A DNA stretch of 28,129 bases from Verrucomicrobiia bacterium (lineage in GTDB: Bacteria; Verrucomicrobiota; Verrucomicrobiia; Limisphaerales; UBA11358): positions 1-28,129 of the forward strand of contig JASHVW010000425.1 of the NCBI GenBank assembly GCA_030044395.1. Direction: 5' to 3'. Made by a program: the position numbers and the translations under genes. Below the pieces are notes generated by a model. It searched no databases. It was not told the DNA's origin and worked only from the letters and a program-made list of their open reading frames with translations. This document shows positions 15,086 to 23,061 of the stretch, one piece after another (within the stretch, counting starts at the first letter, position 1; each line of letters starts with the position of its first letter).

Positions 15086-15111
15086 TGCAATCAGCTTTTT
15101 TGCGGATTGCA
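15086..15111. promoter_or_regulatory. Inverted repeat in the divergent FKBP/S41-protease intergenic region
   Basis: TGCAATC (15086-15092) and GATTGCA (15105-15111) form a perfect 7-bp inverted repeat with a 12-bp AT-rich centre. It lies between two divergent envelope genes and directly before the -35-like element of the S41 gene. The half-site centres are about 19 bp apart, near two helical turns, which suits a dimeric regulator. Confidence 0.4.
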
Positions 15112-15112
15112 A

Positions 15113-15141
15113 TTGACGCGGACGGCGCGAGGAATGAAAAT
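15113..15141 (+). promoter_or_regulatory. Candidate promoter of the S41 protease-yacG-msrA unit
   Basis: TTGACG (15113-15118, five of six consensus bases) is followed after 17 bases by GAAAAT (15136-15141, four of six). The predicted start of transcription is about 15148, roughly 40 bases before the ATG. Based on consensus matching only. Confidence 0.35.
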
Positions 15142-15189
15142 GTTTTTCTTTGCTGAACAAATGGGGTTAGACTGGGTCAAATTGTGCCA

Positions 15190-17574
15190 ATGGTTATACC
15201 TTTGAAATTAGAACTGCGCGCGCCTTTTACCATCCTGGCCGCCGCCGTATTCCTCCTCAACGCCGGCTGTGCCGGGGCAAAAAATACCGGCCCGGGCGCC
15301 ACCGCCGCCCTGCAGGCGTCCGCCCAACTGACACCCGGCCCGAACGATCCGCGCATTGCCTACATGACGGCGCGGCTGCTGGAAGAAATGCATTATTTGC
15401 AGGAGCCGCTTGATAAAACCATTTCACGCAGATTTTTCGATCAGTACGTTCAGATGCTCGATGTCGTTGACGGACAGCGGGAAAATTTCCTGCAATCCGA
15501 CCTGGACGAATTCGCGTCCTATCGGACGAACCTGGGAGACTATACCGTCGGCAGCGGGTCCCGTGCCGATCTTGCTCCGGCTTATGAGATTTTTGGCCGG
15601 TTTGAGCAGCGTCTCGAACAGCACACTGCTTACGTCACCGGGTTGCTGAAGCAGGATCATTTCAACTTTGACACGGATGAACGCGTGACGATTGACCGCG
15701 AAAAAGCGCCCTGGCCCAAAACCCTGGCCGAAGCGCAGAAACTTTGGCGGCAGGAACTGGAATTTGAATTCTTGCAGGAGCGGTTGGATCGGGAAATTTC
15801 CAAAACCAATGCCGCCGTGGCCCTGCCCCTCCCCAAAGACGCTGACCGGGAGATCTCCGATGACCTTTTGCACCGGTACAATTGGCGGCTGCACAGCGTC
15901 ACCAATTGGGACAGCGGCAACATATTGCAAGTCTATCTCGACGCCCTAGCCCACGCCTATGATCCCCATTCGGATTATCTCAACAATGAAAACGCCCAGA
16001 ATTTCTCGATCAGCATGGGCTTGACGCTGTTCGGCATTGGGGCTGAACTCGGGGAAGACGAGGGATATTGCAAAATTGAATCGCTTGTCCCCGGCGGTCC
16101 TGCCAAACTGAGCAAGCAACTCCAGGTGGGCGATGACATCGTCGCTGTGGCCCAAAGCAATCAACCCCCCATCAACGTGGTGGACATGGACTTGCCCAAG
16201 GTGGTTGATATGATTCGCGGGCCGAAAGGAACGCAAGTCCGGCTCACCATCACGTCGCCGGACCATCCCGCGGTCAATCGCGTGGTGACCCTGCTCCGCG
16301 ACGAAATCAAGCTGGAGGATGAGCATGCCAGCGCGGATTTGATCGAGGCGCCGGATGGCCACGGCGGCGCCAACCGCATTGGCGTCATTGACTTGCCCTC
16401 GTTCTACGCCCCCATTGACGTTCCCGGCAACGAAGATCATTCGGCGGAAAATTATACCACTGTGGACGTGGCGAAATTAGTCAAGAAACTCAAGCAGGAA
16501 AAAGTTTCCGGCATTATTTTGGATTTGCGAAGCAACCCGGGCGGATCGTTGGATGAGGCGGTGAATTTTACCGGTCTCTTCATCAAGGATGGTCCGGTCG
16601 TATTGGCCAGAAATCCTGACGGCCAGGTCGTTGTGTATTCTGATTCGGATCCCGGCCAGCTTTACTCCGGGCCGTTGGTCGTGCTCGTCAACCGACTCAG
16701 CGCTTCGGCGGCGGAAATCGCCACGGCAGCCCTCCAGGATTACGGGCGGGCCTTGATTGTGGGCGACTCGAGCACTTTTGGCAAAGGCACCGTGCAGGAC
16801 CTTACTTCCCTGCGGCCTTTTGTCTGGCCCGCCACACCCAGCGCCACCAACGACCCCGGAATCGTCAAAATCACCATCCGCAAGTTTTATCGCGTGACTG
16901 GCGCTTCCACCCAGTTGAAAGGCGTCATCCCGGACATTGTTCTGCCTGACCCGTTCAATTATTCCACGGAAATCGGCGAATCGAATCTCCAATACGCGCT
17001 GCCTTGGGACACCATTTCCACCCCCAACGTCCAGTTCGATAAATTCAACAGGGTCCAGCCCTACCTTTCGATCTTGCGGGCCCGTTCCCTTGAGCGCGTG
17101 GCTACTAACCAGGATTTTATATTTGTGCGACAGGACATTGACGACTTGAAGAAGTTGCAGGCGGACCCCACCGAACCGCTTAACGAAAGGCAGGCCTTGC
17201 AGGAAGGGCAAAAACTTGCCGAACGCGACCTGGCCCGCGCCGCCGAGCGCGCCCTGTGGCCGGTGCCCGATGAAACAAAGTATGAGATTACCATGGAAAA
17301 CGTGGAGACAAACGGACTGCCTGCTCCCACTCCGTTGCTGGCCACCAACCTGGATGTTACCCTGTTTGAGACCAACGCCAACGGCAGCGTCACGGGCATG
17401 ACGACCAACCAGGACCTTATCGTGGGAATTAAACTCAATTCCACTGGCACGAATGCGTCGGTAGCCACCGTCGTCACCCAACAGCCGCCGGACGCCATGC
17501 TCGACGAAACAGAGCGCATTTTGCAGGATTACATATCGCTTTCTTCGTCGCCTCATCCCTTGATCGCGAATTGA
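15190..17574 (+). CDS. prc: C-terminal processing peptidase of the Tsp/Prc type (peptidase S41)
   Basis: A 794-residue envelope protease. An N-terminal export signal (LKLELRAPFTILAAAVFLLN) ends at AGC, resembling a lipobox but with Asn at -3. A Tsp N-terminal domain follows (YMTARLLEEMHYLQEPLDKTIS, FDQYVQMLDVVDGQRENFLQ), a PDZ domain at about 275-360 (GIGAELGEDEGYCKIESLVP), then the S41 domain with GIILDLRSNPGGSLDEAV. Catalytic Ser506 is in NRLSASAAEIATAALQDYG and Lys532 in FGKGTVQ. The C-terminal part resembles the Tsp helical domain. Such proteases cut non-polar C-termini of periplasmic proteins and trim lipoproteins or murein hydrolases. A GTG at 15184 would add two residues; neither start has a strong ribosome-binding site. 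Its stop overlaps the start of yacG (TGATG). It is divergent from the FKBP and HtrA genes. Confidence 0.93.
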   Translation: MVIPLKLELRAPFTILAAAVFLLNAGCAGAKNTGPGATAALQASAQLTPGPNDPRIAYMTARLLEEMHYLQEPLDKTISRRFFDQYVQMLDVVDGQRENFLQSDLDEFASYRTNLGDYTVGSGSRADLAPAYEIFGRFEQRLEQHTAYVTGLLKQDHFNFDTDERVTIDREKAPWPKTLAEAQKLWRQELEFEFLQERLDREISKTNAAVALPLPKDADREISDDLLHRYNWRLHSVTNWDSGNILQVYLDALAHAYDPHSDYLNNENAQNFSISMGLTLFGIGAELGEDEGYCKIESLVPGGPAKLSKQLQVGDDIVAVAQSNQPPINVVDMDLPKVVDMIRGPKGTQVRLTITSPDHPAVNRVVTLLRDEIKLEDEHASADLIEAPDGHGGANRIGVIDLPSFYAPIDVPGNEDHSAENYTTVDVAKLVKKLKQEKVSGIILDLRSNPGGSLDEAVNFTGLFIKDGPVVLARNPDGQVVVYSDSDPGQLYSGPLVVLVNRLSASAAEIATAALQDYGRALIVGDSSTFGKGTVQDLTSLRPFVWPATPSATNDPGIVKITIRKFYRVTGASTQLKGVIPDIVLPDPFNYSTEIGESNLQYALPWDTISTPNVQFDKFNRVQPYLSILRARSLERVATNQDFIFVRQDIDDLKKLQADPTEPLNERQALQEGQKLAERDLARAAERALWPVPDETKYEITMENVETNGLPAPTPLLATNLDVTLFETNANGSVTGMTTNQDLIVGIKLNSTGTNASVATVVTQQPPDAMLDETERILQDYISLSSSPHPLIAN

Positions 17575-17795
17575 TGAATGAACGCCGTCAAAAAAGGGCT
17601 TGTCCAACCTGCAAACGAAAGGGTGATTGGTTGCATGGAAAATTCGTTCCTTTTTGCTCGAACCGATGCAAGTTGATTGACTTGGGCAAATGGCTCGGCG
17701 GCGAACATGCTATTTCCGAGCCGCTGCGGCCCGAACATTTTGAAAAATACGCCGATTTGCCGCCCGGCCGGCATCTGGACAAACCGGAGGACTAA
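17574..17795 (+). CDS. yacG: DNA gyrase inhibitor YacG (small zinc-binding protein)
   Basis: A 73-residue protein with the YacG zinc ribbon: Cys10 and Cys13 (CPTC), Cys28 and Cys32 (PFCSNRCKLIDLGKW). The following acidic stretch and LGGEHAIS also fit the family. In E. coli YacG binds GyrB and inhibits gyrase; the usual neighbour is coaE, so the location beside an envelope protease is unusual. The ATG at 17574 shares its A with the TGA stop of the protease gene (TGATG), so its translation is probably coupled to it. A TTG at 17571 is less likely. The msrA gene begins one base after its stop. All four metal ligands are present, so it appears functional. Confidence 0.92.
   Translation: MNERRQKRACPTCKRKGDWLHGKFVPFCSNRCKLIDLGKWLGGEHAISEPLRPEHFEKYADLPPGRHLDKPED
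17786..17790 (+). promoter_or_regulatory. msrA: Strong ribosome-binding site of msrA
   Basis: GGAGG lies six bases before the ATG at 17797, inside the last codons of yacG. It is one of the few canonical Shine-Dalgarno sequences in the window, and it fixes the msrA start. Confidence 0.8.
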
Positions 17796-17796
17796 G

Positions 17797-18483
17797 ATGA
17801 AAAATCGCCGCGAATGGACTCAGCGAACAACAGGGGCAGGACTTCTTGTCCTGTTTGGCGTCATCGCAACATTTGGCCCTTTGGCCCGCGCACAACCAGT
17901 CCCAATTATGAACACAACCAATCAAACTGACAGCACCGGCCTGAAAACGGAAACCGCCGACCTGGGCGGAGGCTGTTTCTGGTGTATGGAAGCCGTTTTT
18001 GAGCGATTGCCCGGCGTCGTTTCCGTCACCAGCGGTTATGCTGGCGGACATGCCGAAAATCCAACCTATCAACAGGTTTGCACCGAGACAACCGGCCATG
18101 CCGAGGTCACCGAAATTGTCTTCGATCCCACAAAAATTTCTTACAACCAGTTGCTGGACGTTTTCTGGCAGGCGCATGATCCGACGACACTGAACCGGCA
18201 GGGCGCCGACGTGGGCACTTCCTATCGCTCGATCATTCTGTATCGCAATGAAAAGCAAAAACTGGAAGCGGAAAAATCAAAACTCGAAGCGCAAAAAAAT
18301 TTCCGAAACCCCATCGTCACCGAAATTGTTCCCCTCAAAAAATTCTACCCGGCGGAGGATTATCACCAGGAATACTACGACAACAATCCCAACGCGGGAT
18401 ATTGCCAGATCGTCATCGCTCCAAAACTTGAGAAATTGGAAAGGGAAAAGGTAATCCAGGAAACACCGCAGACGGCCAAATAG
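17797..18483 (+). CDS. msrA: Exported peptide-methionine (S)-S-oxide reductase MsrA
   Basis: A 228-residue enzyme that reduces methionine-(S)-sulfoxide in oxidised proteins. The catalytic motif GGGCFWCMEAVFERLPGV places the nucleophile at Cys60, with Cys63 beside it. Other family marks are SGYAGGHAENPTYQQVCTET, VFWQAHDPTTLNRQGADVG, SYRSIILYRN and YPAEDYHQEYY. A later cysteine in NAGYCQIVIAP is a candidate resolving residue. Unlike cytoplasmic MsrA, it begins with a basic, then hydrophobic segment (TGAGLLVLFGVIATFGPLARA) that looks like a signal peptide, so it probably acts in the periplasm. A longer reading from 17677 would overlap yacG in another frame; the ATG at 17797 has GGAGG upstream. 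It follows yacG by one base, so the protease, yacG and msrA form one unit. Confidence 0.93.
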   Translation: MKNRREWTQRTTGAGLLVLFGVIATFGPLARAQPVPIMNTTNQTDSTGLKTETADLGGGCFWCMEAVFERLPGVVSVTSGYAGGHAENPTYQQVCTETTGHAEVTEIVFDPTKISYNQLLDVFWQAHDPTTLNRQGADVGTSYRSIILYRNEKQKLEAEKSKLEAQKNFRNPIVTEIVPLKKFYPAEDYHQEYYDNNPNAGYCQIVIAPKLEKLEREKVIQETPQTAK

Positions 18484-18698
18484 GGTCAGATTTGACTTCC
18501 GGCGAAATGCGATGATGTAATGTTAGTCTGGGGGTGGTTGGAGCAACACCGGAAATTTGTCCTGCACAAACATGCGTGGCAATGGCCGACCTTCCGCCGC
18601 CGGCATTAAAGCCGGCTTCTGCCATCGGGATGGTCAGGGAAAAGCCGGCCGCCGCATTCAACCACGCGCATCGGCGCGACATCACCCAACCCTGCGAA
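18484..18698. other. Convergent intergenic region with a GC-rich hairpin
   Basis: This lies between the msrA stop and the DUF2723 gene stop on the opposite strand. It starts with GTCAGATTTGAC (inverted ends GTCA/TGAC) and contains GCCGGC-ATTAAA-GCCGGC (18599-18616), a 6-bp stem with a 6-base loop that could end transcription from either side, although no T run follows. Short open frames here are not recognisable as genes. Confidence 0.45.
18599..18616. terminator. Possible bidirectional hairpin terminator
   Basis: GCCGGC, a six-base loop, then GCCGGC. It is placed between two convergent genes, 115 bp after msrA and 82 bp after the DUF2723 gene. There is no U tract, so rho-independent function is doubtful; it could equally be part of a dispersed repeat. 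Confidence 0.3.
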
Positions 18699-21600
18699 TC
18701 ATCCCGGCGGAACAATTTTCTGATATTCCGGCAGGTTATGAAGCGGGGCGAAATGCGGGTCGTTGCGCGCTTGCTGAAGCAAGTTTAACGCGGAAGGATT
18801 CGTTTTAAGCCGCGTCGCGCTTAGATCCACTGCCAGTTTCAATTGGTCCAGGGCGTTGGTTTGCTCACCGTGTGTCGCCATCATCGCGGCCAAGTCGTAA
18901 TGCGGCTCCGGTTGGTCCGGCAGGAGAACCACCAGCCTTTTTAGCCCATCCTCCACTTTGGACCAATCGGCCAGCGCCGCATAAATCTGGATGATGGCCG
19001 AAACGTCGTGGGCCGAGGTTTCGGAATTGGCCAGCGCTTTGTCAGCCAGCGGCTCGGCTTGTTTGAACAATTGTGCCGCCAGGTTGCCCTGTTGTGATTG
19101 CTGATAGATGGAGGCCAGCCGTAATACATCGTCGAAATCGCCCGGGTTGCTCTGCACCTTGGACTCGAGATCCTGAATTGTCTGGTTGTTGGATTGTTGT
19201 TGTCCGGCTTCCTGTTCCTTGATGTGCCTGATTTGGTCAATCAAATCGGAAATCTGGCCGTTGTATGGATCCAGTTTGTGGCACGTTTGGGCGACCATTA
19301 ACGCGTCGTCAAACCGCTGGAATTGAAAAAGAAAATTGCAGTAGCGCACTACCGCCTCCGGGCTGTAGGGGCAAAAGGCAAAGGATTGCTTGAACGCAAA
19401 ATCGCATTCACGATAGAGCTTTTGAACCTCCGCGTCCGATTTCGGCCGATACGGAAGATACTTCGGATCCACCGGGGGATACGGTGGACTGGGCAGCAAC
19501 AAATGCAACCGCCACGCGTACATCCCCGCCTGCGAACTGCGCAGTTTGGAAAATGCCTTTTGCGCGTCCTCGTCCCGGATGAATTTCAAGTCGCCCTTGA
19601 AGCCGGTGTAATCGCTCCGCAGATAAACTTGTTCCACCCAGTTGGTGATCTGATTGACGCTTGTGTCATACGTAATCCAATTACCAATCAACCGGTCGGA
19701 ATATTTGCTCCAGAATTCGTGGTCCTGGGTATAGACATCGTCCGGAAAAGTCACGACCGGCTGCCGGTTGATTTTCATTATGATGCCATACGGCGTCTCA
19801 TAGGGATACATCCATTCCAGCGGAAAACTTTCCTCGACATAAAACTCATTCGTCGGGTTGTGGTCGAAAATCACTCTGCAGAGCAGTCCATTAATCATCA
19901 TCACCGCCACCTGGCCCGAAACCGACACCCTGCCATCGGCGCCGACATGAACGTCTTCGCCAGGCTCAAGCCGGCCTTCCGCCTGCCGTTCCGCCACGTC
20001 GTCCGTGTATTCGCGAAAACTTTTTTCCGAATCGTCAGCCGACGGAATATAAATTTCCTTGGGCGGATAAACACCCTCGGCGCGCCACCGCTTCTCAATG
20101 GCCGCACCCCGCTTGGTAAAAGGCACATCCAGCCAGTGGTAGGCCACGTCCGAAAGACTGTGAACAAGCGGACTGTCTTCGCAATGCGCCAGGCTCGCAA
20201 CATAATCAATCAATTGGCTGAAAAACGGCGGATCAATTTGCGCGCTCCGGAAGTATTGCGCGCGGAGATAGTCCAAATAAGTGTTGTCCGCCAGGGCATT
20301 CTGCGTGATCAGATACACGTCGCGGCGATTAAAATCCGGATCCATCGGCTTGCAGCTCGGCGGCACGAAACTCTCGCAAAAAATCATGTAGGTGGGACAA
20401 AACCGGCCCGGGTCCGTGCCCCCGAATAGAATCGCGTTGCGCGCCATATCCGGATAAATGCCAAATGGCGGCGTGAACATGTCGTGTCCGAACCAATAGC
20501 CAAACCAGTGGTTGCGCTGCTCGCATTTGGCCCAATGAGTCATGATCGAATAACCCGGCGTTATGGCAAACAAAGCCAGAGTGATTGCCACCGGCGCCCG
20601 GTTGCGGTAAAGAAACAGCGCCCCGATAAAAGCAATCACGATGGCCACCAGCCAAAACCCCCCGATCACCGGCAAGCCATACTGATGCGGCGAAAACAGC
20701 CGTGGCAGAGTGCGGGACATTTCATGGACGCTTAATCGGTCGCCGCTCAAAAATGACAGGTAAGCGGACAACGCCAACATGACACACGCCCCCCCCGCGA
20801 ACATTTGAAAGAGAAAACGGTCATCCGGCGAAGTGCTCTCCTTGAGTTTCAAATACCGTTGCACGGCCAAAGCCGTTAGCACAATGGCGGCCGCCAGTAC
20901 GAAGAAGAGGACGAAGATGGTGTAATACTTCAACAAACCCGCACCGCCATAAAACGTGGTGCTCACGTTGTCGTAAAGGGCCAGGCCGCCCGGAACCAAT
21001 GAAACCACCCCGACCGCCAATCCCATCGTGCGAAAATTCCTGTAATGTGTCGCCATGTAGGCCGACATCAGCGCAAGTCCGTACCCGATAAGAATTGCCA
21101 CGATTGCGTGTGAGGCGGTGAAAAAGACCTTGTTCTCCTCGGCCGTCTGGCGATCAGGCGTCGTATCCATCAAGATGACTAAAAGCACGCCCACGCAGGC
21201 ATAAATTGCCATCAACCCGACCAGCCAGGCCCGCTCCCGTTTTTGCATTTTGACAAGGAACAGGATAGGCATCAGGGCGATTAATAGATTGACCCAACTG
21301 AAGGAAGTGGCCAAACCGGCAATCAACATTCCCAATTGCTGGATGAACTGCCCCGGATTGGCGAGAATGTTGGTGGGAACATCCTGCTCATACTGTCCGC
21401 GTGACAGTGCGTGGAAAAAGCCCTCCACGGTCCTTGGATATCCCCATTGCATCGGCGGATCGGTCATTCCGGCAATCGGCTCGTAAAAATAAAATGAAAC
21501 ACCCAAAATCCACAGGACGGCACACACGGTTACGATCACCCAGCCGAGGTCAACACGCCGCGTGTTCCACGCCAACACCCCGAACGCCACCAACGCCACG

Positions 21601-22655
21601 AAACAAAGAAAGGCGCAAGGCACCCCCTGGCTGGGTATCGCGCACAAAAATAGAAAACTCGCCGTTAATGCGCCGTCCCGGCAAAGTTCGTTGAAACCTT
21701 CCCGGCTCAGAATCGCCAGCCAAACGTAAGCCGCGACGGACAAAACTCCCACGATAAAGAAGATGGCCAGTAACACCGGCGATAATCCGTTGAATGCCGG
21801 AACCACGCCGCTCTTGATGAGTATCAAACCTCCCAGAAAAATAACGCTGTTCCCCAGGAAAAAGGTGCGCCCATATCGCGGGTGCGCCATGGCAATGGCC
21901 ACTTCGATGCCCATGGCCGCACAAAGCATCGTTTGATGAATCGTCGCGCATATGCCGAAGAAAAACATCGATGCAAACAGATAACGCAATTGGTGCGGCG
22001 CATAAATCCAGCGCATGATGCACAACACGACGAGCATCAACCAGGGAACGTCAAAGAGTGAAATACGGTTGATGACTACCGACTCCCTCCAGGTAAAATC
22101 ATCGAAGCCAAGCAGCAACCCCGCCGTGATGCCACAGATGATGCAAATGGCGCTTTCCCATTGGCGGCTCATTTCCTTCAACTCCTGCAGCCCTTCGATC
22201 AACATGCTGCTGCCGCGCGAAACCATGAAGGCCACCAACCCGCAGGCCAGCGCTGCCGCAAAGGATTCGCCCACTTCCACCCGCCAGGCCACGCTGCCCA
22301 TCGGCAAGAAGTGCGTCCACAAAAAGGAATAGATGGACCAAAACGGATATCCCGGCGGGTGCGGAATGCCGGCGTAAAACGCGCCGGTGCATAATTCGCC
22401 CGAGTCCTCCAGCGTCTCGTCCGGCGCGAGCATAAACAGATAAGCCACCCAAACCACCGCGAACGTTATGATTAAGGCCACCCAATCAATTCTCCGAAAC
22501 AGCGGGGGAACTTTCGCCGGCCTTGGCGGGCCGGATTCAGCCCTGGTTGAAACCGGCGCCGCTTTCGCAGGGGTGCTTGCCGCCTTGTCCAGCCCTGGGG
22601 TCGGCTTGCCCGATTTTGCTTTTCCGTTTTGCGATTTCGCTTTGTCGTTGTTCAT
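18699..22655 (-). CDS. DUF2723 multi-spanning membrane protein with C-terminal TPR repeats
   Basis: A 1318-residue protein. After a Lys/Ala/Pro-rich cytoplasmic N-terminus comes the DUF2723 signature, FMLAPDETLEDSGELCTGAF then YAGIPHPPGYPFWSIYSF, matching the Asp/Glu and HPPGYP motifs of this GT-C-like family related to protein O-mannosyltransferases. A dozen or more hydrophobic segments run to about residue 720. A large soluble part with FGGTDPGRFCPTYMIFCES follows, and the last 240 residues contain TPR-like helices (SPEAVVRYCNFLFQFQRFDD, ALMVAQTCHKLDPYNGQ). The likely role is transfer of a sugar from a lipid carrier to exported protein or glycan; this is inference from fold family. A TTG at 22670 would add five residues; the ATG at 22655 is used. 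It is 31 bp downstream of the small membrane protein gene of the sigma-factor unit. A G8 run lies inside the coding sequence (20789-20796). Confidence 0.87.
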   Translation of the reverse strand: MNNDKAKSQNGKAKSGKPTPGLDKAASTPAKAAPVSTRAESGPPRPAKVPPLFRRIDWVALIITFAVVWVAYLFMLAPDETLEDSGELCTGAFYAGIPHPPGYPFWSIYSFLWTHFLPMGSVAWRVEVGESFAAALACGLVAFMVSRGSSMLIEGLQELKEMSRQWESAICIICGITAGLLLGFDDFTWRESVVINRISLFDVPWLMLVVLCIMRWIYAPHQLRYLFASMFFFGICATIHQTMLCAAMGIEVAIAMAHPRYGRTFFLGNSVIFLGGLILIKSGVVPAFNGLSPVLLAIFFIVGVLSVAAYVWLAILSREGFNELCRDGALTASFLFLCAIPSQGVPCAFLCFVALVAFGVLAWNTRRVDLGWVIVTVCAVLWILGVSFYFYEPIAGMTDPPMQWGYPRTVEGFFHALSRGQYEQDVPTNILANPGQFIQQLGMLIAGLATSFSWVNLLIALMPILFLVKMQKRERAWLVGLMAIYACVGVLLVILMDTTPDRQTAEENKVFFTASHAIVAILIGYGLALMSAYMATHYRNFRTMGLAVGVVSLVPGGLALYDNVSTTFYGGAGLLKYYTIFVLFFVLAAAIVLTALAVQRYLKLKESTSPDDRFLFQMFAGGACVMLALSAYLSFLSGDRLSVHEMSRTLPRLFSPHQYGLPVIGGFWLVAIVIAFIGALFLYRNRAPVAITLALFAITPGYSIMTHWAKCEQRNHWFGYWFGHDMFTPPFGIYPDMARNAILFGGTDPGRFCPTYMIFCESFVPPSCKPMDPDFNRRDVYLITQNALADNTYLDYLRAQYFRSAQIDPPFFSQLIDYVASLAHCEDSPLVHSLSDVAYHWLDVPFTKRGAAIEKRWRAEGVYPPKEIYIPSADDSEKSFREYTDDVAERQAEGRLEPGEDVHVGADGRVSVSGQVAVMMINGLLCRVIFDHNPTNEFYVEESFPLEWMYPYETPYGIIMKINRQPVVTFPDDVYTQDHEFWSKYSDRLIGNWITYDTSVNQITNWVEQVYLRSDYTGFKGDLKFIRDEDAQKAFSKLRSSQAGMYAWRLHLLLPSPPYPPVDPKYLPYRPKSDAEVQKLYRECDFAFKQSFAFCPYSPEAVVRYCNFLFQFQRFDDALMVAQTCHKLDPYNGQISDLIDQIRHIKEQEAGQQQSNNQTIQDLESKVQSNPGDFDDVLRLASIYQQSQQGNLAAQLFKQAEPLADKALANSETSAHDVSAIIQIYAALADWSKVEDGLKRLVVLLPDQPEPHYDLAAMMATHGEQTNALDQLKLAVDLSATRLKTNPSALNLLQQARNDPHFAPLHNLPEYQKIVPPG

Positions 22656-22686
22656 TGCTAATCCAAACAAATCAATTCCAAACCAA

Positions 22687-23061
22687 TCAGTTGTGCTCTA
22701 AAAAAGAACGCATATTAGAATTCGAAACACCATGGTTTGTCCAATCAAAAGTGAACAGCGGCAAATTGTTCTGGACCGATTGCTGGCTGGTTTCGAAGAC
22801 GGCGTATTCCTGGTTGCTCATCATTGCCAGGACCGGGGCCCCGCTCGAAGCGCCTGAAGGAATGGAACTTGCCGATCCCAAAATTAAAAAAGCGAGCACG
22901 GCGGAAGCCGTCAGCGGCGTCGCCCAGCCGGCAAGTTTGGCCGCGCGCGGCACACAAACGGCGCGCGAGCCGAAAATCCGCCATTTAAGCCATGCCGACG
23001 GACGGCGTGGACGCAGTGAACCTAATTGGTTTTCCAATGATTTCATTTCGTTCTCGTTCAT
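22687..23061 (-). CDS. Small single-span membrane protein encoded with an ECF sigma factor (possible anti-sigma factor)
   Basis: A 124-residue protein that I do not recognise by sequence. A basic cytoplasmic N-terminus (SLRPRRPSAWLKWRIFG) leads to one hydrophobic span at about 45-65 (WATPLTASAVLAFLILGSAS), followed by a short extracytoplasmic tail with VLAMMSNQEYAVFETSQQSVQ. This is the topology of a membrane anti-sigma factor, but there is no HxxxCxxC zinc motif and the N-terminal domain is short, so the role is inferred from position only. A strong AAAGGAG lies upstream of ATG codons at 23064 and 23061; spacing favours 23061 (six bases). It overlaps the sigma-factor gene by 77 bp in another frame and is followed after 31 bp by the DUF2723 gene. 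Confidence 0.75.
   Translation of the reverse strand: MNENEMKSLENQLGSLRPRRPSAWLKWRIFGSRAVCVPRAAKLAGWATPLTASAVLAFLILGSASSIPSGASSGAPVLAMMSNQEYAVFETSQQSVQNNLPLFTFDWTNHGVSNSNMRSFLEHN

Noticed and set aside
16477..17607. 376-codon open frame on the minus strand
   Set aside because: Antisense to the S41 protease, whose catalytic motifs are certain; the composition is that of a shadow frame.
18534..18788. 84-codon plus-strand frame in the convergent gap
   Set aside because: It runs antisense into the DUF2723 gene, has no ribosome-binding site and no recognisable motif.
19323..20429. 368-codon open frame on the plus strand
   Set aside because: Antisense to the DUF2723 gene; Arg/His/Ile-rich with no domain.
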